From Paenibacillus chibensis (GTDB taxonomy: Bacteria > Bacillota > Bacilli > Paenibacillales > Paenibacillaceae): 64,000 bases of DNA. The stretch lies in NCBI RefSeq assembly GCF_004001045.1, contig NZ_BIMK01000007.1:372001-436000 (forward strand), given 5' to 3'. Positions 28,191-38,423 of the stretch are shown here, piece by piece (the stretch's first letter is position 1; every line of letters starts with the position of its first letter). The position numbers and the translations under genes are program-made. A model generated the notes under the pieces. It saw nothing but the letters and a program-made list of their open reading frames with translations, was not told where the DNA came from and ran no database searches.

Positions 28191-30812
28191 TTAAGCCTGC
28201 GCTACGAGCTCTTCTGCCAGCTTCAGCGCCTCATCCAGCTTGCTTGCGTCCTTGGCACCGGCTTGCGCCATGTCCGGACGGCCGCCTCCGCCTCCGCCGC
28301 ATACTGTAGCGATTTCTTTAACCAGTTTGCCGGCATGCAGACCCGATTTGATCATCTCCTGCGGCACCGATACGACGAAGTTGACTTTATCTTCGATCGC
28401 TGCCCCCAGAACCAATACTGCCGCAGGAAGCTTGTTCTTCAGCTCATCCGCAAGGGAGCGAAGTCCATCCATGCTGCCGACGCTGACGCGGGCTGCAAGC
28501 AGCTCTTTGCCGCCTACCGTTTTCACCTGATCCGTCAGCTGGCCGGCTTCGATGAGGCTCAGCTTGCTTTGCAGCGATTCGTTCTCGCGTCCGAGTTCCT
28601 TCATTTGGGCATGAACCGATTCAATGCGTTTCGGCACATCGTTCACATTGGATTTGAGCAGCTCGGCAGACTGCTTAAGCAGATCCAGCTGGCCTTCAAT
28701 GAATTGGTAAGCCGAGCGTCCGGTAACGGCCTCGATCCGGCGTACCCCTGAGCCAATGCCGCTTTCGCTCACCAGCTTGAAGATGCCGATCTCCGACGTG
28801 TTGCGGACATGGCAGCCGCCGCAAAGCTCCAGGCTGTAGTCGCCAACCTGAACGACGCGCACGATGTCGCCGTATTTCTCGCCGAAGAGCGCCATGGCTC
28901 CCATCGACTTGGCTTCGTCAATTGGTTTGAATTCGATATTGACGTTGATGCCGTTCCAGATCTGTTCGTTAACGCGGCGCTCGATATCAGCCAGCTCTTC
29001 CGGCGTAATGCTGCCGAAATGGGAGAAGTCAAAGCGCAGCCGCTGCGGCTCAACCAACGAACCCGCTTGGTTGACATGCTCGCCAAGCACCTGTTTCAGA
29101 GCTTTGTGGAGCAGGTGCGTCGCCGTATGGTTTTTGACGATATCACGGCGCTTAGCCTCGTCGACTTCCGCTTTCACGGTTTCACCGACTTTCAGTTCAC
29201 CGGCTTCAACTGTAACAACATGCACATGTTGTCCATGCGGTGCTTTATACAAGGCCTCCACCTTCGCCGTAACGCTGCCGCCGCGAAGAAGTCCCTGGTC
29301 GCTGACCTGACCGCCGCTTTCGGCGTAGAAAGGCGTCGCATCCAGAATCACCTGGCAGGACTGGCCTTCTCCGGCGGTGTCCACCATGGCATCATCCACG
29401 ATGATTGCCAATATTTTCGACTCCGTTACGGTGTCATTATATCCAACAAATTCGCTTTTAACCGTGTAGTCGGAAAGCACGCCGCCCTGCACCTTCATGC
29501 CGCCGTTGTCCTGGCGTGCCGCACGGGCGCGGTCCCGCTGTTCCTGCATGGATGCGTCGAAGCCATCCTTGTCGACGGTCAGCCCATGCTCCATGGCATA
29601 GTCCTCGGTCAGATCCAGCGGGAAGCCGTACGTATCGTACAGTTTAAACGCATCGGGACCGCCGATCATTTTGCTGTTGCTTTCCAGCGCCTTCTTGCTG
29701 ATCTCCTCCAGAATGGCCAGGCCTTCGGACAAGGTCTCATGAAACCGTTCTTCCTCGGTACGAATAACCTTTTCGATGAATTCGCGTTTCTCAACAACTT
29801 CAGGGTAGTAGACGCCCATAATATCTCCGACCGTTTCGGTCAGCGTGTAAAGGAATGGACGATCCAGACCCAGCACCTTGCCGTAGCGAACGGCACGGCG
29901 GAGCAAGCGGCGGATGACGTAACCGCGTCCTTCATTGGAAGGAAGCACGCCGTCGGCTACCGAAAAGGCTACCGTGCGGATATGGTCGGCGATCACCTTA
30001 AGCGCAATGTCTTTTTCCAGGCTTTCGTGGTACTTCACATTGGCCAGCTTGGCTGTTTGCTGAATGATCGGCTGGAACAGATCCGTATCGAAGTTCGAAT
30101 CCACATTTTGCAGAATGGAAGCAAAACGCTCCAGGCCTGCGCCTGTATCGATGTTTTTGTTCGGAAGCGGCGTATAAGAGCCGTCTTTGTTATGGTTGAA
30201 CTGCGAGAATACAAGGTTCCACACTTCAAGGAAGCGTTCATTTTCCCCGCCCGGGAACATTTCAGGATCGGACAGATCGCCATAAGCGTCGCCGCGGTCA
30301 TAGAAGATTTCCGTGCAAGGTCCGCATGGGCCTTCGCCGATATCCCAGAAGTTGTCCTCCAGCTTCACGATGCGCTCCGCCGGCAGGCCGATTTTTTCAT
30401 TCCAAAGTTTGAAGGCTTCTTCATCCTCTGGATATACCGTTACGGACAAGCGTTCCGGATCAAATCCGATCCACTCTTTGCTCGTCAGAAACTCCCATGC
30501 CCAAGTGATGGCTTCTTCCTTGAAGTAGTCGCCGATCGAAAAGTTGCCAAGCATTTCGAAAAATGTTTGGTGCCGACGGGTTTTGCCGACGTTCTCGATG
30601 TCATTGGTACGAATGCATTTCTGCGAGTTGGTCAGACGCGGATTCTCCGGAACGACGCGGCCGTCGAAATACGGCTTGAGCGGCGCCATACCGGCATTGA
30701 TCCACAGCAGAGACGGATCATTGTGCGGAACGAGCGGTGCGCTTGGTTCGATTTTGTGTCCTTTGCTTGCGAAAAATTCCAGCCATTTGGAACGGATTTC
30801 ACTTGCTTTCAT
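28191..30812 (-). CDS. alaS: Alanyl-tRNA synthetase
   Basis: An 873-residue class II synthetase that charges tRNA-Ala. Domains in order: catalytic core with [16 protein letters not shown] (about 42-57) and [17 protein letters not shown], the editing domain with the zinc motif HTATHLLH (about 565-572) and [13 protein letters not shown] (about 668-680), and the C-terminal DHHA1 domain ending with [18 protein letters not shown]. Length is full. The gene has a T-box leader and a consensus promoter; between the leader terminator and the start codon sits a copy of the structured repeat found also at 38227. Confidence 0.98.
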   Translation of the reverse strand: MKASEIRSKWLEFFASKGHKIEPSAPLVPHNDPSLLWINAGMAPLKPYFDGRVVPENPRLTNSQKCIRTNDIENVGKTRRHQTFFEMLGNFSIGDYFKEEAITWAWEFLTSKEWIGFDPERLSVTVYPEDEEAFKLWNEKIGLPAERIVKLEDNFWDIGEGPCGPCTEIFYDRGDAYGDLSDPEMFPGGENERFLEVWNLVFSQFNHNKDGSYTPLPNKNIDTGAGLERFASILQNVDSNFDTDLFQPIIQQTAKLANVKYHESLEKDIALKVIADHIRTVAFSVADGVLPSNEGRGYVIRRLLRRAVRYGKVLGLDRPFLYTLTETVGDIMGVYYPEVVEKREFIEKVIRTEEERFHETLSEGLAILEEISKKALESNSKMIGGPDAFKLYDTYGFPLDLTEDYAMEHGLTVDKDGFDASMQEQRDRARAARQDNGGMKVQGGVLSDYTVKSEFVGYNDTVTESKILAIIVDDAMVDTAGEGQSCQVILDATPFYAESGGQVSDQGLLRGGSVTAKVEALYKAPHGQHVHVVTVEAGELKVGETVKAEVDEAKRRDIVKNHTATHLLHKALKQVLGEHVNQAGSLVEPQRLRFDFSHFGSITPEELADIERRVNEQIWNGINVNIEFKPIDEAKSMGAMALFGEKYGDIVRVVQVGDYSLELCGGCHVRNTSEIGIFKLVSESGIGSGVRRIEAVTGRSAYQFIEGQLDLLKQSAELLKSNVNDVPKRIESVHAQMKELGRENESLQSKLSLIEAGQLTDQVKTVGGKELLAARVSVGSMDGLRSLADELKNKLPAAVLVLGAAIEDKVNFVVSVPQEMIKSGLHAGKLVKEIATVCGGGGGGRPDMAQAGAKDASKLDEALKLAEELVAQA

Positions 30813-30895
30813 CTTTAACAGCCTCCAGCTTTCAAATTAATCACAACCAGGTCCATTCAAAGCCATACTTAGTTAGTATCGGGACCACTCCGGTT

Positions 30896-31010
30896 ACGGA
30901 TCGTTCTTCCGATCGCTGTTGTCTCCAAATTTTCTTTAACTGGTTCATAAAAGGTTGAAATTCGGACAAAGGCGAACGCTTCGCTTCTTCAGAACGATTC
31001 CGTCCCCTGC
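30896..31010. repeat. Structured dispersed repeat, copy A (in the alaS leader)
   Basis: About 115 bp that recur at 38227-38342 in the same orientation. The flanks match best: an identical 18-base start (ACGGATCGTTCTTCCGAT) and about 25 identical bases at the end, running from CTTCTTCAG to CGTCCCCT. The middle differs, yet its arms (TTGTC...AATTT and AAATT...GACAA) can still pair as in copy B. Start and end are themselves roughly inverted (GATCGTTCTTCC versus GGAATCGTTCTGAAG on the other strand). It has no ORF. Confidence 0.75.
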
Positions 31011-31069
31011 GTTACAATCGTCATTTTTCGTAACTTCATGCTTTGAATTCCTGATTGCCAAAACAACAT

Positions 31070-31350
31070 AAAAACGCCCCTGAATAAATTCAGGGACGAT
31101 CATATCGCGGTACCACCCTGGTTATCGCTCTTTGGCTCCGCAGCACTTGCGCAATGTAGCATCTGCCGCATCTTCCCAAAAAGCAATCTCCTCGTATCAG
31201 CCTGTAACGGGGCCAGCCGGCGGTTTTTGCCCGCACTCCGAAATCAGCTTTCCGGCAAGCGGCCCGCATGCGGATTCTTACAGCCAGCGCGCGTGATGCG
31301 CGAAGGAATCCGTTCTCTGCCCAAGGAGCTCATTTCTGCCGTACTTTATT
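31070..31350 (-). ncRNA. T-box leader of alaS (tRNA-Ala riboswitch)
   Basis: On the minus strand the T-box core AGGGTGGTACCGCG (31106-31119) is followed by the terminator TCCCTGAA-TTTA-TTCAGGGG and a T5 run (about 31096 down to 31070). AGGG of the core can pair with CCCT of the terminator arm, the usual antiterminator choice. The upstream part holds a stem I region with GGATTC/GAATCC arms and AGAGA. A GCT that could be the alanine specifier lies at 31246-31248, but I could not fold stem I well enough to be sure. Uncharged tRNA-Ala would prevent termination. Confidence 0.92.
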
Positions 31351-31387
31351 TCGTCGCCGTTTTGTCCATTTTGTTCATATAGAATTA

Positions 31388-31416
31388 AGTATATCGGGGG
31401 CATCGGGGATTGTCAA
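31388..31416 (-). promoter_or_regulatory. Promoter of the alaS T-box transcript
   Basis: -35 TTGACA (31411-31416), exactly 17-bp spacer, -10 TATACT (31388-31393) on the minus strand. It begins 11 bases beyond the stop codon of the upstream transporter gene. Confidence 0.85.
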
Positions 31417-31426
31417 TGAGGCGGTG

Positions 31427-32494
31427 TCAGACCGTTTTCCGCTTTACGTAATAGGTGAACAAATGCTGCAGGAGCACCTTGAGCACCGCAAAAAACGGAA
31501 CCGCCAAAATCAGGCCGACGATGCCTGCCAGCTCCCCGCCGACAAGGAGGGCGAATATGATGACGATCGGATGCAGGTGAAGCTTTTTGCCGACAACCTG
31601 CGGCGAGATGACATTGCTTTCGAGCAGCTGACAGATCCAATTGACGACGATGACGAGCAGCACCATTTTCCAGGAGATTGTGGATGCCATTACGACGGCA
31701 GGCGCGGCACCCAAAAAGGGTCCCAGATACGGGACGATATTAAAAAGCGCGACGATACTCGCCATCAACAGCGCGTACGGCATGCCAATCAGCATATATC
31801 CAATATAGGCTAATACGCCGATAATCAAACAGACCAAGAATTGCCCGCGGACGTAATTACCGAGTGCAAGATCGATTTCCTTCAAGAGACTGACTGTCGC
31901 TTTGCGCCGGGAACGGGGCAAATACGAGACAATCGCCCGCTCAAAAACGTTGAAGTCCTTCAGGATATAGAAAATCAGAAACGGAATGATAAACAGGTTC
32001 AACACGACGTTGATCGTCGTCCCGATATTGTCGATAAAGTCCGAGATGCCTTTGGCAAGCCTGTCTTCCCACTGCATAAACCACTGGTCCACGCCAGCCA
32101 TCACCCCGTCAGGAAGGATTTTCTGATCCAGCCTTGTCATCAGGCTTTGGGCATGCATGGTCATTTCAGGCATATGCTCGTTCAGCTCTTCCATTTGTTC
32201 CACCAGCATCGGAATCAGATTGATGAGGATGACAGCCAGACACGTCAAAAAGACCGCATAGATCAGCAGTACGGCAATCCCTCTCGGCACCTTCCGGTCA
32301 GCCAGCATGCAGACGACGGGATTCAGCACATACGATATGATCATGGCAACGATGAACGGGGCCAGAATCGCTTTGAAAAAATGATATATGTTCATGAACA
32401 TAGGCCGAAGCATCCAGATGAAATATAAGGCGATAAGGCCGAGAATGACCCAAATCAAGAGGCGGAACCATTTGTTTGCGGCGAGCTTCTCCAC
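31427..32494 (-). CDS. AI-2E family transporter (YrrI-like)
   Basis: A 355-residue polytopic membrane protein, second AI-2E family member in the window. It has the same two-block membrane layout, the soluble loop LVEQMEELNEHMPEMTMHAQSLMTRLDQ, and the conserved IVALFNIVPYLGPFLGAAPAVVMA and LLESNVISPQVVGKKLHLHPIVIIFALLVGGELAGI motifs. B. subtilis yrrI occupies the same place upstream of alaS. Substrate not known. There is no terminator between this gene and the alaS promoter, so read-through into the T-box is possible. Confidence 0.9.
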   Translation of the reverse strand: MEKLAANKWFRLLIWVILGLIALYFIWMLRPMFMNIYHFFKAILAPFIVAMIISYVLNPVVCMLADRKVPRGIAVLLIYAVFLTCLAVILINLIPMLVEQMEELNEHMPEMTMHAQSLMTRLDQKILPDGVMAGVDQWFMQWEDRLAKGISDFIDNIGTTINVVLNLFIIPFLIFYILKDFNVFERAIVSYLPRSRRKATVSLLKEIDLALGNYVRGQFLVCLIIGVLAYIGYMLIGMPYALLMASIVALFNIVPYLGPFLGAAPAVVMASTISWKMVLLVIVVNWICQLLESNVISPQVVGKKLHLHPIVIIFALLVGGELAGIVGLILAVPFFAVLKVLLQHLFTYYVKRKTV

Positions 32495-32590
32495 GCGTCT
32501 TCCTCCTTTCGGACTTGCTGTACACGTTATTATATGTACGAAAGGAAAAAATTAACCTTCATCCGTTTGCGAAAAAACGCCCCGGAAGCA

Positions 32591-32648
32591 AAAAGAAACC
32601 CATCACTAACGTGCGCATGGAAGCGAGCGCTAGTGATGGGTTTCTTTT
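32591..32648. terminator. Strong bidirectional terminator
   Basis: Perfect 18-bp stem AAAAGAAACCCATCACTA / TAGTGATGGGTTTCTTTT (32591-32608 with 32631-32648), ending the PRC-barrel/zinc-ribbon transcript. Confidence 0.9.
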
Positions 32649-32679
32649 TTAGCACGCAAGTATGTTCATAAGTTCACGA

Positions 32680-32892
32680 TCAATTCGATGCATGAATCTG
32701 CGGAAAATCCTGCGGGAGTTCCTCAAAAAACAGATCATCCAGCGAGCTGAGCGTTCCGTCTTCCTCGACCTGGTACACGGACATTTTCTCTCCGTTGACC
32801 GTGAGTTCAATAAAGCAGCCCCAGCAATAAAACTGGTGCGATCCGATCTTACCGATATCTTTGGAATTGCAGTTAGGGCATCTCATATTCAT
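32680..32892 (-). CDS. Small zinc-ribbon protein of unknown function
   Basis: A 70-residue protein with two CxxC-type pairs near the N-terminus (MRCPNCNS and FYCWGC), spaced as in a zinc ribbon, then an acidic tail (VEEDGTLSSLDDLFFEELPQDFP). It starts 7 bases after the PRC-barrel gene stop with AGGTGAT upstream, so the two are in one operon. I do not recognise a named family. Confidence 0.75.
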   Translation of the reverse strand: MNMRCPNCNSKDIGKIGSHQFYCWGCFIELTVNGEKMSVYQVEEDGTLSSLDDLFFEELPQDFPQIHASN

Positions 32893-32899
32893 TTATCAC

Positions 32900-33421
32900 C
32901 TATCCGTTAACAGAATGAATGGTTTTCTCCAAACGCTCCTCGCTCATTGGAGGAACCATAATCGCATTTTTACCGATGGACATGTCCTGTGTAAGCGGCA
33001 GCCACTTGCGGCCCTCCATCAAATCCGACACGAAGCCATCGCTGATTTCCAAGCCTAGTATTGTATTTCCCATTTCCTGGTCAAAATAAACATCCGTCAC
33101 TTTACCGAGAAGAATTCCGTCCTCCGTCAATACGTTCAGATCCTTCAATTTATTTTTCCCCAAAAGATAGGTATATTGTATGTCGTCGGCCCCCGTCTTT
33201 CGAACAGCCTGTTGATTACGAATCATCACAGCGTCCTCGCCGTATGCCACGATATCCTCCCAGGCTACGGACTTGGCCGAACTGGAAAAGAATCCTTTGC
33301 CTTCAAGCTCCAGAGCTTGAATTTCCCAGTCCCCGCTGATCAAAACATCGCTGACTTTTCCGATCTCCTTGCCTTCCTCTACGTCAAATACGGCAAGTCC
33401 GATCAATTCTTGGAACTTCAT
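32900..33421 (-). CDS. PRC-barrel domain protein (YrrD-like)
   Basis: A 173-residue protein with two PRC-barrel modules: MKFQELIGLAVFDVEEGKEIGKVSDVLISGD (1-31) and KDLNVLTEDGILLGKVTDVYFDQEMGNTILGLEISDGF. Such barrels mediate RNA or protein contacts; the function of this two-barrel type is unknown. I chose the ATG at 33419-33421 because the first residues then match the conserved barrel start. Position upstream of the YrrI gene matches B. subtilis yrrD. Confidence 0.87.
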   Translation of the reverse strand: MKFQELIGLAVFDVEEGKEIGKVSDVLISGDWEIQALELEGKGFFSSSAKSVAWEDIVAYGEDAVMIRNQQAVRKTGADDIQYTYLLGKNKLKDLNVLTEDGILLGKVTDVYFDQEMGNTILGLEISDGFVSDLMEGRKWLPLTQDMSIGKNAIMVPPMSEERLEKTIHSVNG

Positions 33422-33563
33422 GGCCAGGATCCCACCTATCCTCATTGAAATTGAAACAAAGGAAGCCCGCACAATGCGGGACGGATGCCGCGCCCGGCAT
33501 CGATCCTTTCATTTCCGGATGGTATGGAACACTCATCCCTCCTTGTCCATACATAGAGAATCC

Positions 33564-34715
33564 CTAACTTCTATTACGTAAACGACGCAGAATGGTTGCA
33601 ATTTTTTGGGCGGTGTATTCCATATCTTCAGTAGTATTACCCAAACCAAAGCTAAAACGAATCGCAGAGTGCAAAACATTTTGTGGAAGTTTCATAGCCT
33701 GGAGTACATGGGAAACTTCAAGAGAACCGGAGGTGCATGCCGAGCCGCTGGCTGCTGCGATGCCTTCCATATCCAGATTCATCAGGAGCGTCTCCGTGTC
33801 TGTGTCCGGGAAGCTGATATTCAGAATGTGGGGTAAAAATTCAGAGGGATGTCCGTTGATGATAAACGAGTCTTGTCCAAGTTCCTGATCCAGCAGGCGG
33901 ATGAGCGTATGCCGGAGCAGAAGGTCATGATTTCTGCGTTCCTCCAAATGGGCAGCCGCCAATGCGACAGCCTTGCCGAAGCCGGCGATACCGGCCATAT
34001 TTTCCGTGCCCGCGCGGCGTTTCTTCTCTTGAAGCCCCCCGTGCAGTCTGGGCGCCAGATGAACGCCCCGCCGTACATACAGGGCTCCAACTCCTTGAGG
34101 GCCATTGATTTTATGGGCGGAAAAGCTCATAAGATCAACCGGCAGATCATGACAGGAGATCGGAATGGCTCCCAAAGCCTGAACCGCATCGACATGAAAA
34201 AGAATGCCGCGGCTTCTTGCCAGCTCGCCGATTTCTGTAATGGGCTGAATGGTGCCCACCTCATTATTGGCATACATGATGCTGATCAGCACCGTCTCCG
34301 GGGTCATAGCGTTCTCCACATCCCGGGTCCGGACCCGTCCCGTGGAATCCACTGGCAGATAGGTGACGCGGTAACCCAGCTTTTCAAGCTCCTCGCAGGC
34401 ATGCAATACGGCATGATGCTCGATGGATGAGGTGATGATATGCTTGCCGGAGCCTTCCATGGCGGACAAGACGCCAAACAAAGCAAGATTATCGCTTTCC
34501 GTCCCGCCGGCGGTAAATACCAGCTCATCGGGATAACAGGAAAGCGACTTTGCGATTTGATCACGCGCGCCGCTCACCGTACGCTTGGCGGAACGTCCGA
34601 ACGTATGGACGCTTGATGCATTGCCGAACTGACCGGTCATCACTTTCATCATTTCTTCGGCTACTTCCGGGTGTACGGGTGTGGATGCCGCATGATCCAA
34701 ATAAATGGAATTCAT
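33564..34715 (-). CDS. Cysteine desulfurase (YrvO/IscS-like)
   Basis: A 383-residue PLP enzyme that takes sulfur from cysteine. Seen: YLDHAASTPVHPEV at the start, the PLP Lys202 in SFSAHKINGPQGVGALYVR, and the persulfide Cys327 in the loop AASGSACTSGSLEVSHVL. It lies 15 bases downstream of the cymR stop codon. In B. subtilis yrvO is next to trmU (mnmA) and feeds sulfur to tRNA 2-thiolation; here mnmA is the next gene upstream of cymR but on the other strand. Confidence 0.94.
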   Translation of the reverse strand: MNSIYLDHAASTPVHPEVAEEMMKVMTGQFGNASSVHTFGRSAKRTVSGARDQIAKSLSCYPDELVFTAGGTESDNLALFGVLSAMEGSGKHIITSSIEHHAVLHACEELEKLGYRVTYLPVDSTGRVRTRDVENAMTPETVLISIMYANNEVGTIQPITEIGELARSRGILFHVDAVQALGAIPISCHDLPVDLMSFSAHKINGPQGVGALYVRRGVHLAPRLHGGLQEKKRRAGTENMAGIAGFGKAVALAAAHLEERRNHDLLLRHTLIRLLDQELGQDSFIINGHPSEFLPHILNISFPDTDTETLLMNLDMEGIAAASGSACTSGSLEVSHVLQAMKLPQNVLHSAIRFSFGLGNTTEDMEYTAQKIATILRRLRNRS

Positions 34716-34730
34716 TTCTGCATCTCCTTT

Positions 34731-35150
34731 TTAAATGTAGAACATATAGTTGTCAACAGCGTCCTGTTCCTGGTAAGAGATCAAATCATACAGCGTCGTC
34801 GAATCCAGGACATTGGCAATGCCGTCGCGAATCCGAAGCCACAGGTTGCGCTTGGCCGGATCGTCTTCTTCGGTAAAATCAACCGGCGAAATCGGACCCT
34901 CCAGCACGCGAATCACGTCTCCTGCCGTAATCTCGGCCGCTTCACGGGAAAGGATGTAACCGCCGTAAGCTCCGCGGATGCTTTTCACGAGTCCCGCGTT
35001 CCGCAGCGGCGCGATCAGCTGCTCCAGATAATGCTCGGACAGCTGGTTTTTCTCGGCGATGCTTTTCAGTGAGATGGGGCCTTCGCCGTATTTTGCAGCA
35101 AGCTCCATCATTATAGTCAGGCCATAACGCCCTTTTGTTGATATCTTCAA
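34731..35150 (-). CDS. cymR: Rrf2-family regulator CymR
   Basis: A 139-residue winged-helix repressor. In B. subtilis and staphylococci CymR, with CysK, represses cysteine and sulfur-uptake genes. Sequence: MKISTKGRYGLTIMMELA at the start, HTH SLKSIAEKNQLSEHYLEQLIAPLRNAGLVKSIRGAYGGYIL, and a C-terminal dimer helix. It has no IscR-type three-cysteine cluster. The start is TTG (35148-35150): GAGGTG lies 6 bases upstream and the resulting N-terminus equals that of known CymR proteins. First gene of the cymR-desulfurase unit. Confidence 0.92.
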   Translation of the reverse strand: MKISTKGRYGLTIMMELAAKYGEGPISLKSIAEKNQLSEHYLEQLIAPLRNAGLVKSIRGAYGGYILSREAAEITAGDVIRVLEGPISPVDFTEEDDPAKRNLWLRIRDGIANVLDSTTLYDLISYQEQDAVDNYMFYI

Positions 35151-35305
35151 AGGTGGCACCTCTTTCAAAAATTCATGAGATCATGGATTGATTCATCAGA
35201 CCGGAAGGACAGGATCCCCGTGTCCTCTGGCATTACTGCGTATTCCGATCATAACCCTTTGCTTATGTTAACATATCCTGCAGCCTTTGGGTATGAAAAA
35301 CGTCT

Positions 35306-35491
35306 ATTATAGTACATCCTGGGAAGACAAACCGCTCTGTTCGGAATTTCCCCGTGCGATCTAATGGTCGTCAGCTTGGTTGAGCTGCATCCACTTCTTC
35401 ATATAAAACCATCCGCAACGAAAGCTTCAAAATGTTCTCCAAGCACGGACATACCTTTTCTGATGTGATCCAGGACAGGTTGTGTTAAAAT
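35306..35491. promoter_or_regulatory. Divergent cymR / mnmA promoter region
   Basis: The 382-base gap between cymR and mnmA holds a TATAAT on the minus strand at 35306-35311, with only a weak CGGTTT 17 bases upstream, for cymR. A TAAAAT at 35486-35491 lies on the plus strand 42 bases before mnmA. No ORF, T-box or terminator is evident in the rest of the gap. Confidence 0.4.
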
Positions 35492-35526
35492 ACGGACATG
35501 GGCACAATTTCATATAGAAATGGTGA

Positions 35527-36672
<1,146 letters not shown>

Positions 36673-36685
36673 AAGCACAGACGCT

Positions 36686-36730
36686 GAGCCATTGCCCGGG
36701 CATCCCCCGAGCAGTGGCTCTTTGTTGTCT
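36686..36730 (+). terminator. Probable terminator of mnmA
   Basis: Ten-bp stem GAGCCATTGC / GCAGTGGCTC (36686-36695 with 36711-36720, one G-T pair) followed by TTTGTTGT; flanked by further GCACAGAC/GTCTGTGC pairing. Confidence 0.65.
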
Positions 36731-36796
36731 GTGCAACACATTCTCTATGTCAACTCTGGAATCCTGCTCATTTTCAAATATTTCCCCGTAAAGCCA

Positions 36797-38122
36797 TTAT
36801 TCATCCCTGGAAAGATATTGTTTGCGCCGCCGCTCCTGATTGATCTGGATTTTGGCTTCGTTCCCCTGCTCTGTCGCCTGATAAAAGACGCGCCGAGCAA
36901 TTTCCTTCGGCAGATATTCCTGCTTGACGTAATGGCCCGGATAGTCGTGCGGGTATTTGTAGCCCTCGTGCCCCAGCTTTACGGCTCCTTTGTAGTGGGT
37001 GTCCCGCAAATGGAGCGGCACCTCCGCCGACTTCATGTCATCGATGGCCGTCATCGCCCGCGAAATCGCCGTGTATACGGTATTGGATTTCGGGCTCTCA
37101 ACAGCAAACAATATCGCCTGGGCAATGTTAAGCTTCGCTTCCGGCCAGCCGTTGTTCCGGTAGGCGTCCAGTGCGCTCACGGCCTGCACCATCGCCTGGG
37201 GGTTCGCCAGGCCGATGTCCTCACTGCTGGCGGCGATCAGCCGGCGGATGAACACCATCGGGTCCATCCCCAGCTTCTCGACGGCATAGAGAAACCAGAA
37301 CAGGGCGGCATCGCTGGAGCCCCGAATGCTCTTATGGAAGGCGGACAGGACATCATACTGCGTCGACTCGTCCGCACGTACGATCGGACGGCGGATGGAC
37401 TCCTCCGCAACCTCCAGCGTGATATGCACGGTGCCGTCATCCGCAGGCGGCGTGGTCATCGCCGCAAGCTCCAGCGCATTCAGCGCGCGGCGAATGTCCC
37501 CGTTCGCCATGGTGGCGATATGCTCCAAGGCCTCCTCGTCCACCTGCAGCTTCATGAATCCGAGGCCTTTATCGGCATCTGCCAGTGCCCGTTTCATCGC
37601 GATCAGCGAATGCTCCTTCGTCAAAGGCTGGAGCTGAAACAGGGTCGAGCGGCTCATCAAGGCTCCGTTCACGTAATGAAACGGATTCTCCGTTGTCGCC
37701 CCGATGAAAATGATCGTCCCCTTCTCCACGGCAGGAAGCAGCGCGTCTTGGCGCGAGCTGTTGAAGCGGTGTACCTCGTCCAGAAACAGGATCGTCTTCG
37801 TGCCGTACATCGCTTTATTGCTCTGCGCGCGGTCAATGACCTCGCGCACGTCCTTGACGGAGGCGTCCACCGCATTCAGGCGCACAAAGTCCGCCTGCGT
37901 CTTTTGCGAAATGATGTGGGCCAGCGTCGTCTTCCCGCAGCCCGGAGGGCCGTACAGCAGGATCGAGGATACCTGATCCGCTTCAATCGCCCGGCGAAGC
38001 AGCTTGCCGGGGCCGATGATATGTTCCTGCCCGATATATTCATCCAGGCTTGTCGGACGCATCCGGTCAGCCAGCAGCCTGCCGCTCGGCTCCGACTCCT
38101 GCTGGAAAGAAAATAAATCCAT
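36797..38122 (-). CDS. rarA: Replication-associated recombination protein A (RarA/MgsA)
   Basis: A 441-residue AAA+ ATPase of the clamp-loader-like WHIP/MgsA group that acts at stalled replication forks. N-terminal LADRMRPTSLDEYIGQEHIIG, Walker A GPPGCGKTT (58-66), Walker B ILFLDEVHRF (about 108-117), sensor region and the MgsA C-terminal domain with HEGYKYPHDYPGHYVKQEYLP. Length is normal. B. subtilis yrvN lies between cymR and yrvM; here the downstream partner tcdA is 24.6 kb away. Confidence 0.96.
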   Translation of the reverse strand: MDLFSFQQESEPSGRLLADRMRPTSLDEYIGQEHIIGPGKLLRRAIEADQVSSILLYGPPGCGKTTLAHIISQKTQADFVRLNAVDASVKDVREVIDRAQSNKAMYGTKTILFLDEVHRFNSSRQDALLPAVEKGTIIFIGATTENPFHYVNGALMSRSTLFQLQPLTKEHSLIAMKRALADADKGLGFMKLQVDEEALEHIATMANGDIRRALNALELAAMTTPPADDGTVHITLEVAEESIRRPIVRADESTQYDVLSAFHKSIRGSSDAALFWFLYAVEKLGMDPMVFIRRLIAASSEDIGLANPQAMVQAVSALDAYRNNGWPEAKLNIAQAILFAVESPKSNTVYTAISRAMTAIDDMKSAEVPLHLRDTHYKGAVKLGHEGYKYPHDYPGHYVKQEYLPKEIARRVFYQATEQGNEAKIQINQERRRKQYLSRDE

Positions 38123-38226
38123 GTATATTCACGTCCCTCGAGCTAATTTCGTTATGAATTTAGGCATAGCAGCTCAAAATCTAAACTCATTAGTTCATGA
38201 CAAAATACGTGCTCACCGCTGCGTTG

Positions 38227-38342
38227 ACGGATCGTTCTTCCGATTGCTGTTGTTGCCGGATTTCTTGATTTAAGCCATGGATGTTGAAATCCGGCAACAA
38301 AGGCAAACGCTAACGCTTCTTCAGAACGATTCCGTCCCCTCC
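38227..38342. repeat. Structured dispersed repeat, copy B (upstream of rarA)
   Basis: Same orientation and ends as copy A at 30896-31010. The centre forms a perfect 15-bp stem, TTGTTGCCGGATTTC / GAAATCCGGCAACAA (38250-38264 with 38286-38300), enclosed by the roughly inverted outer parts. It lies in the 301-base gap upstream of rarA, which shows no ORF or clear promoter elsewhere. Confidence 0.75.
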
Positions 38343-38423
38343 GCTAGATCCACATTTGTCTTTACCACTAAGAACTACTATTACTGTCCCTCTCCTCTAT
38401 CATAACATATCAGCCCGTTCAGA

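Noticed and set aside
28809..30818. A 669-codon open frame on the plus strand
   Set aside because: It is fully antisense to alaS, whose protein is unmistakable. The antisense frame is open because of codon bias and shows no family motif.
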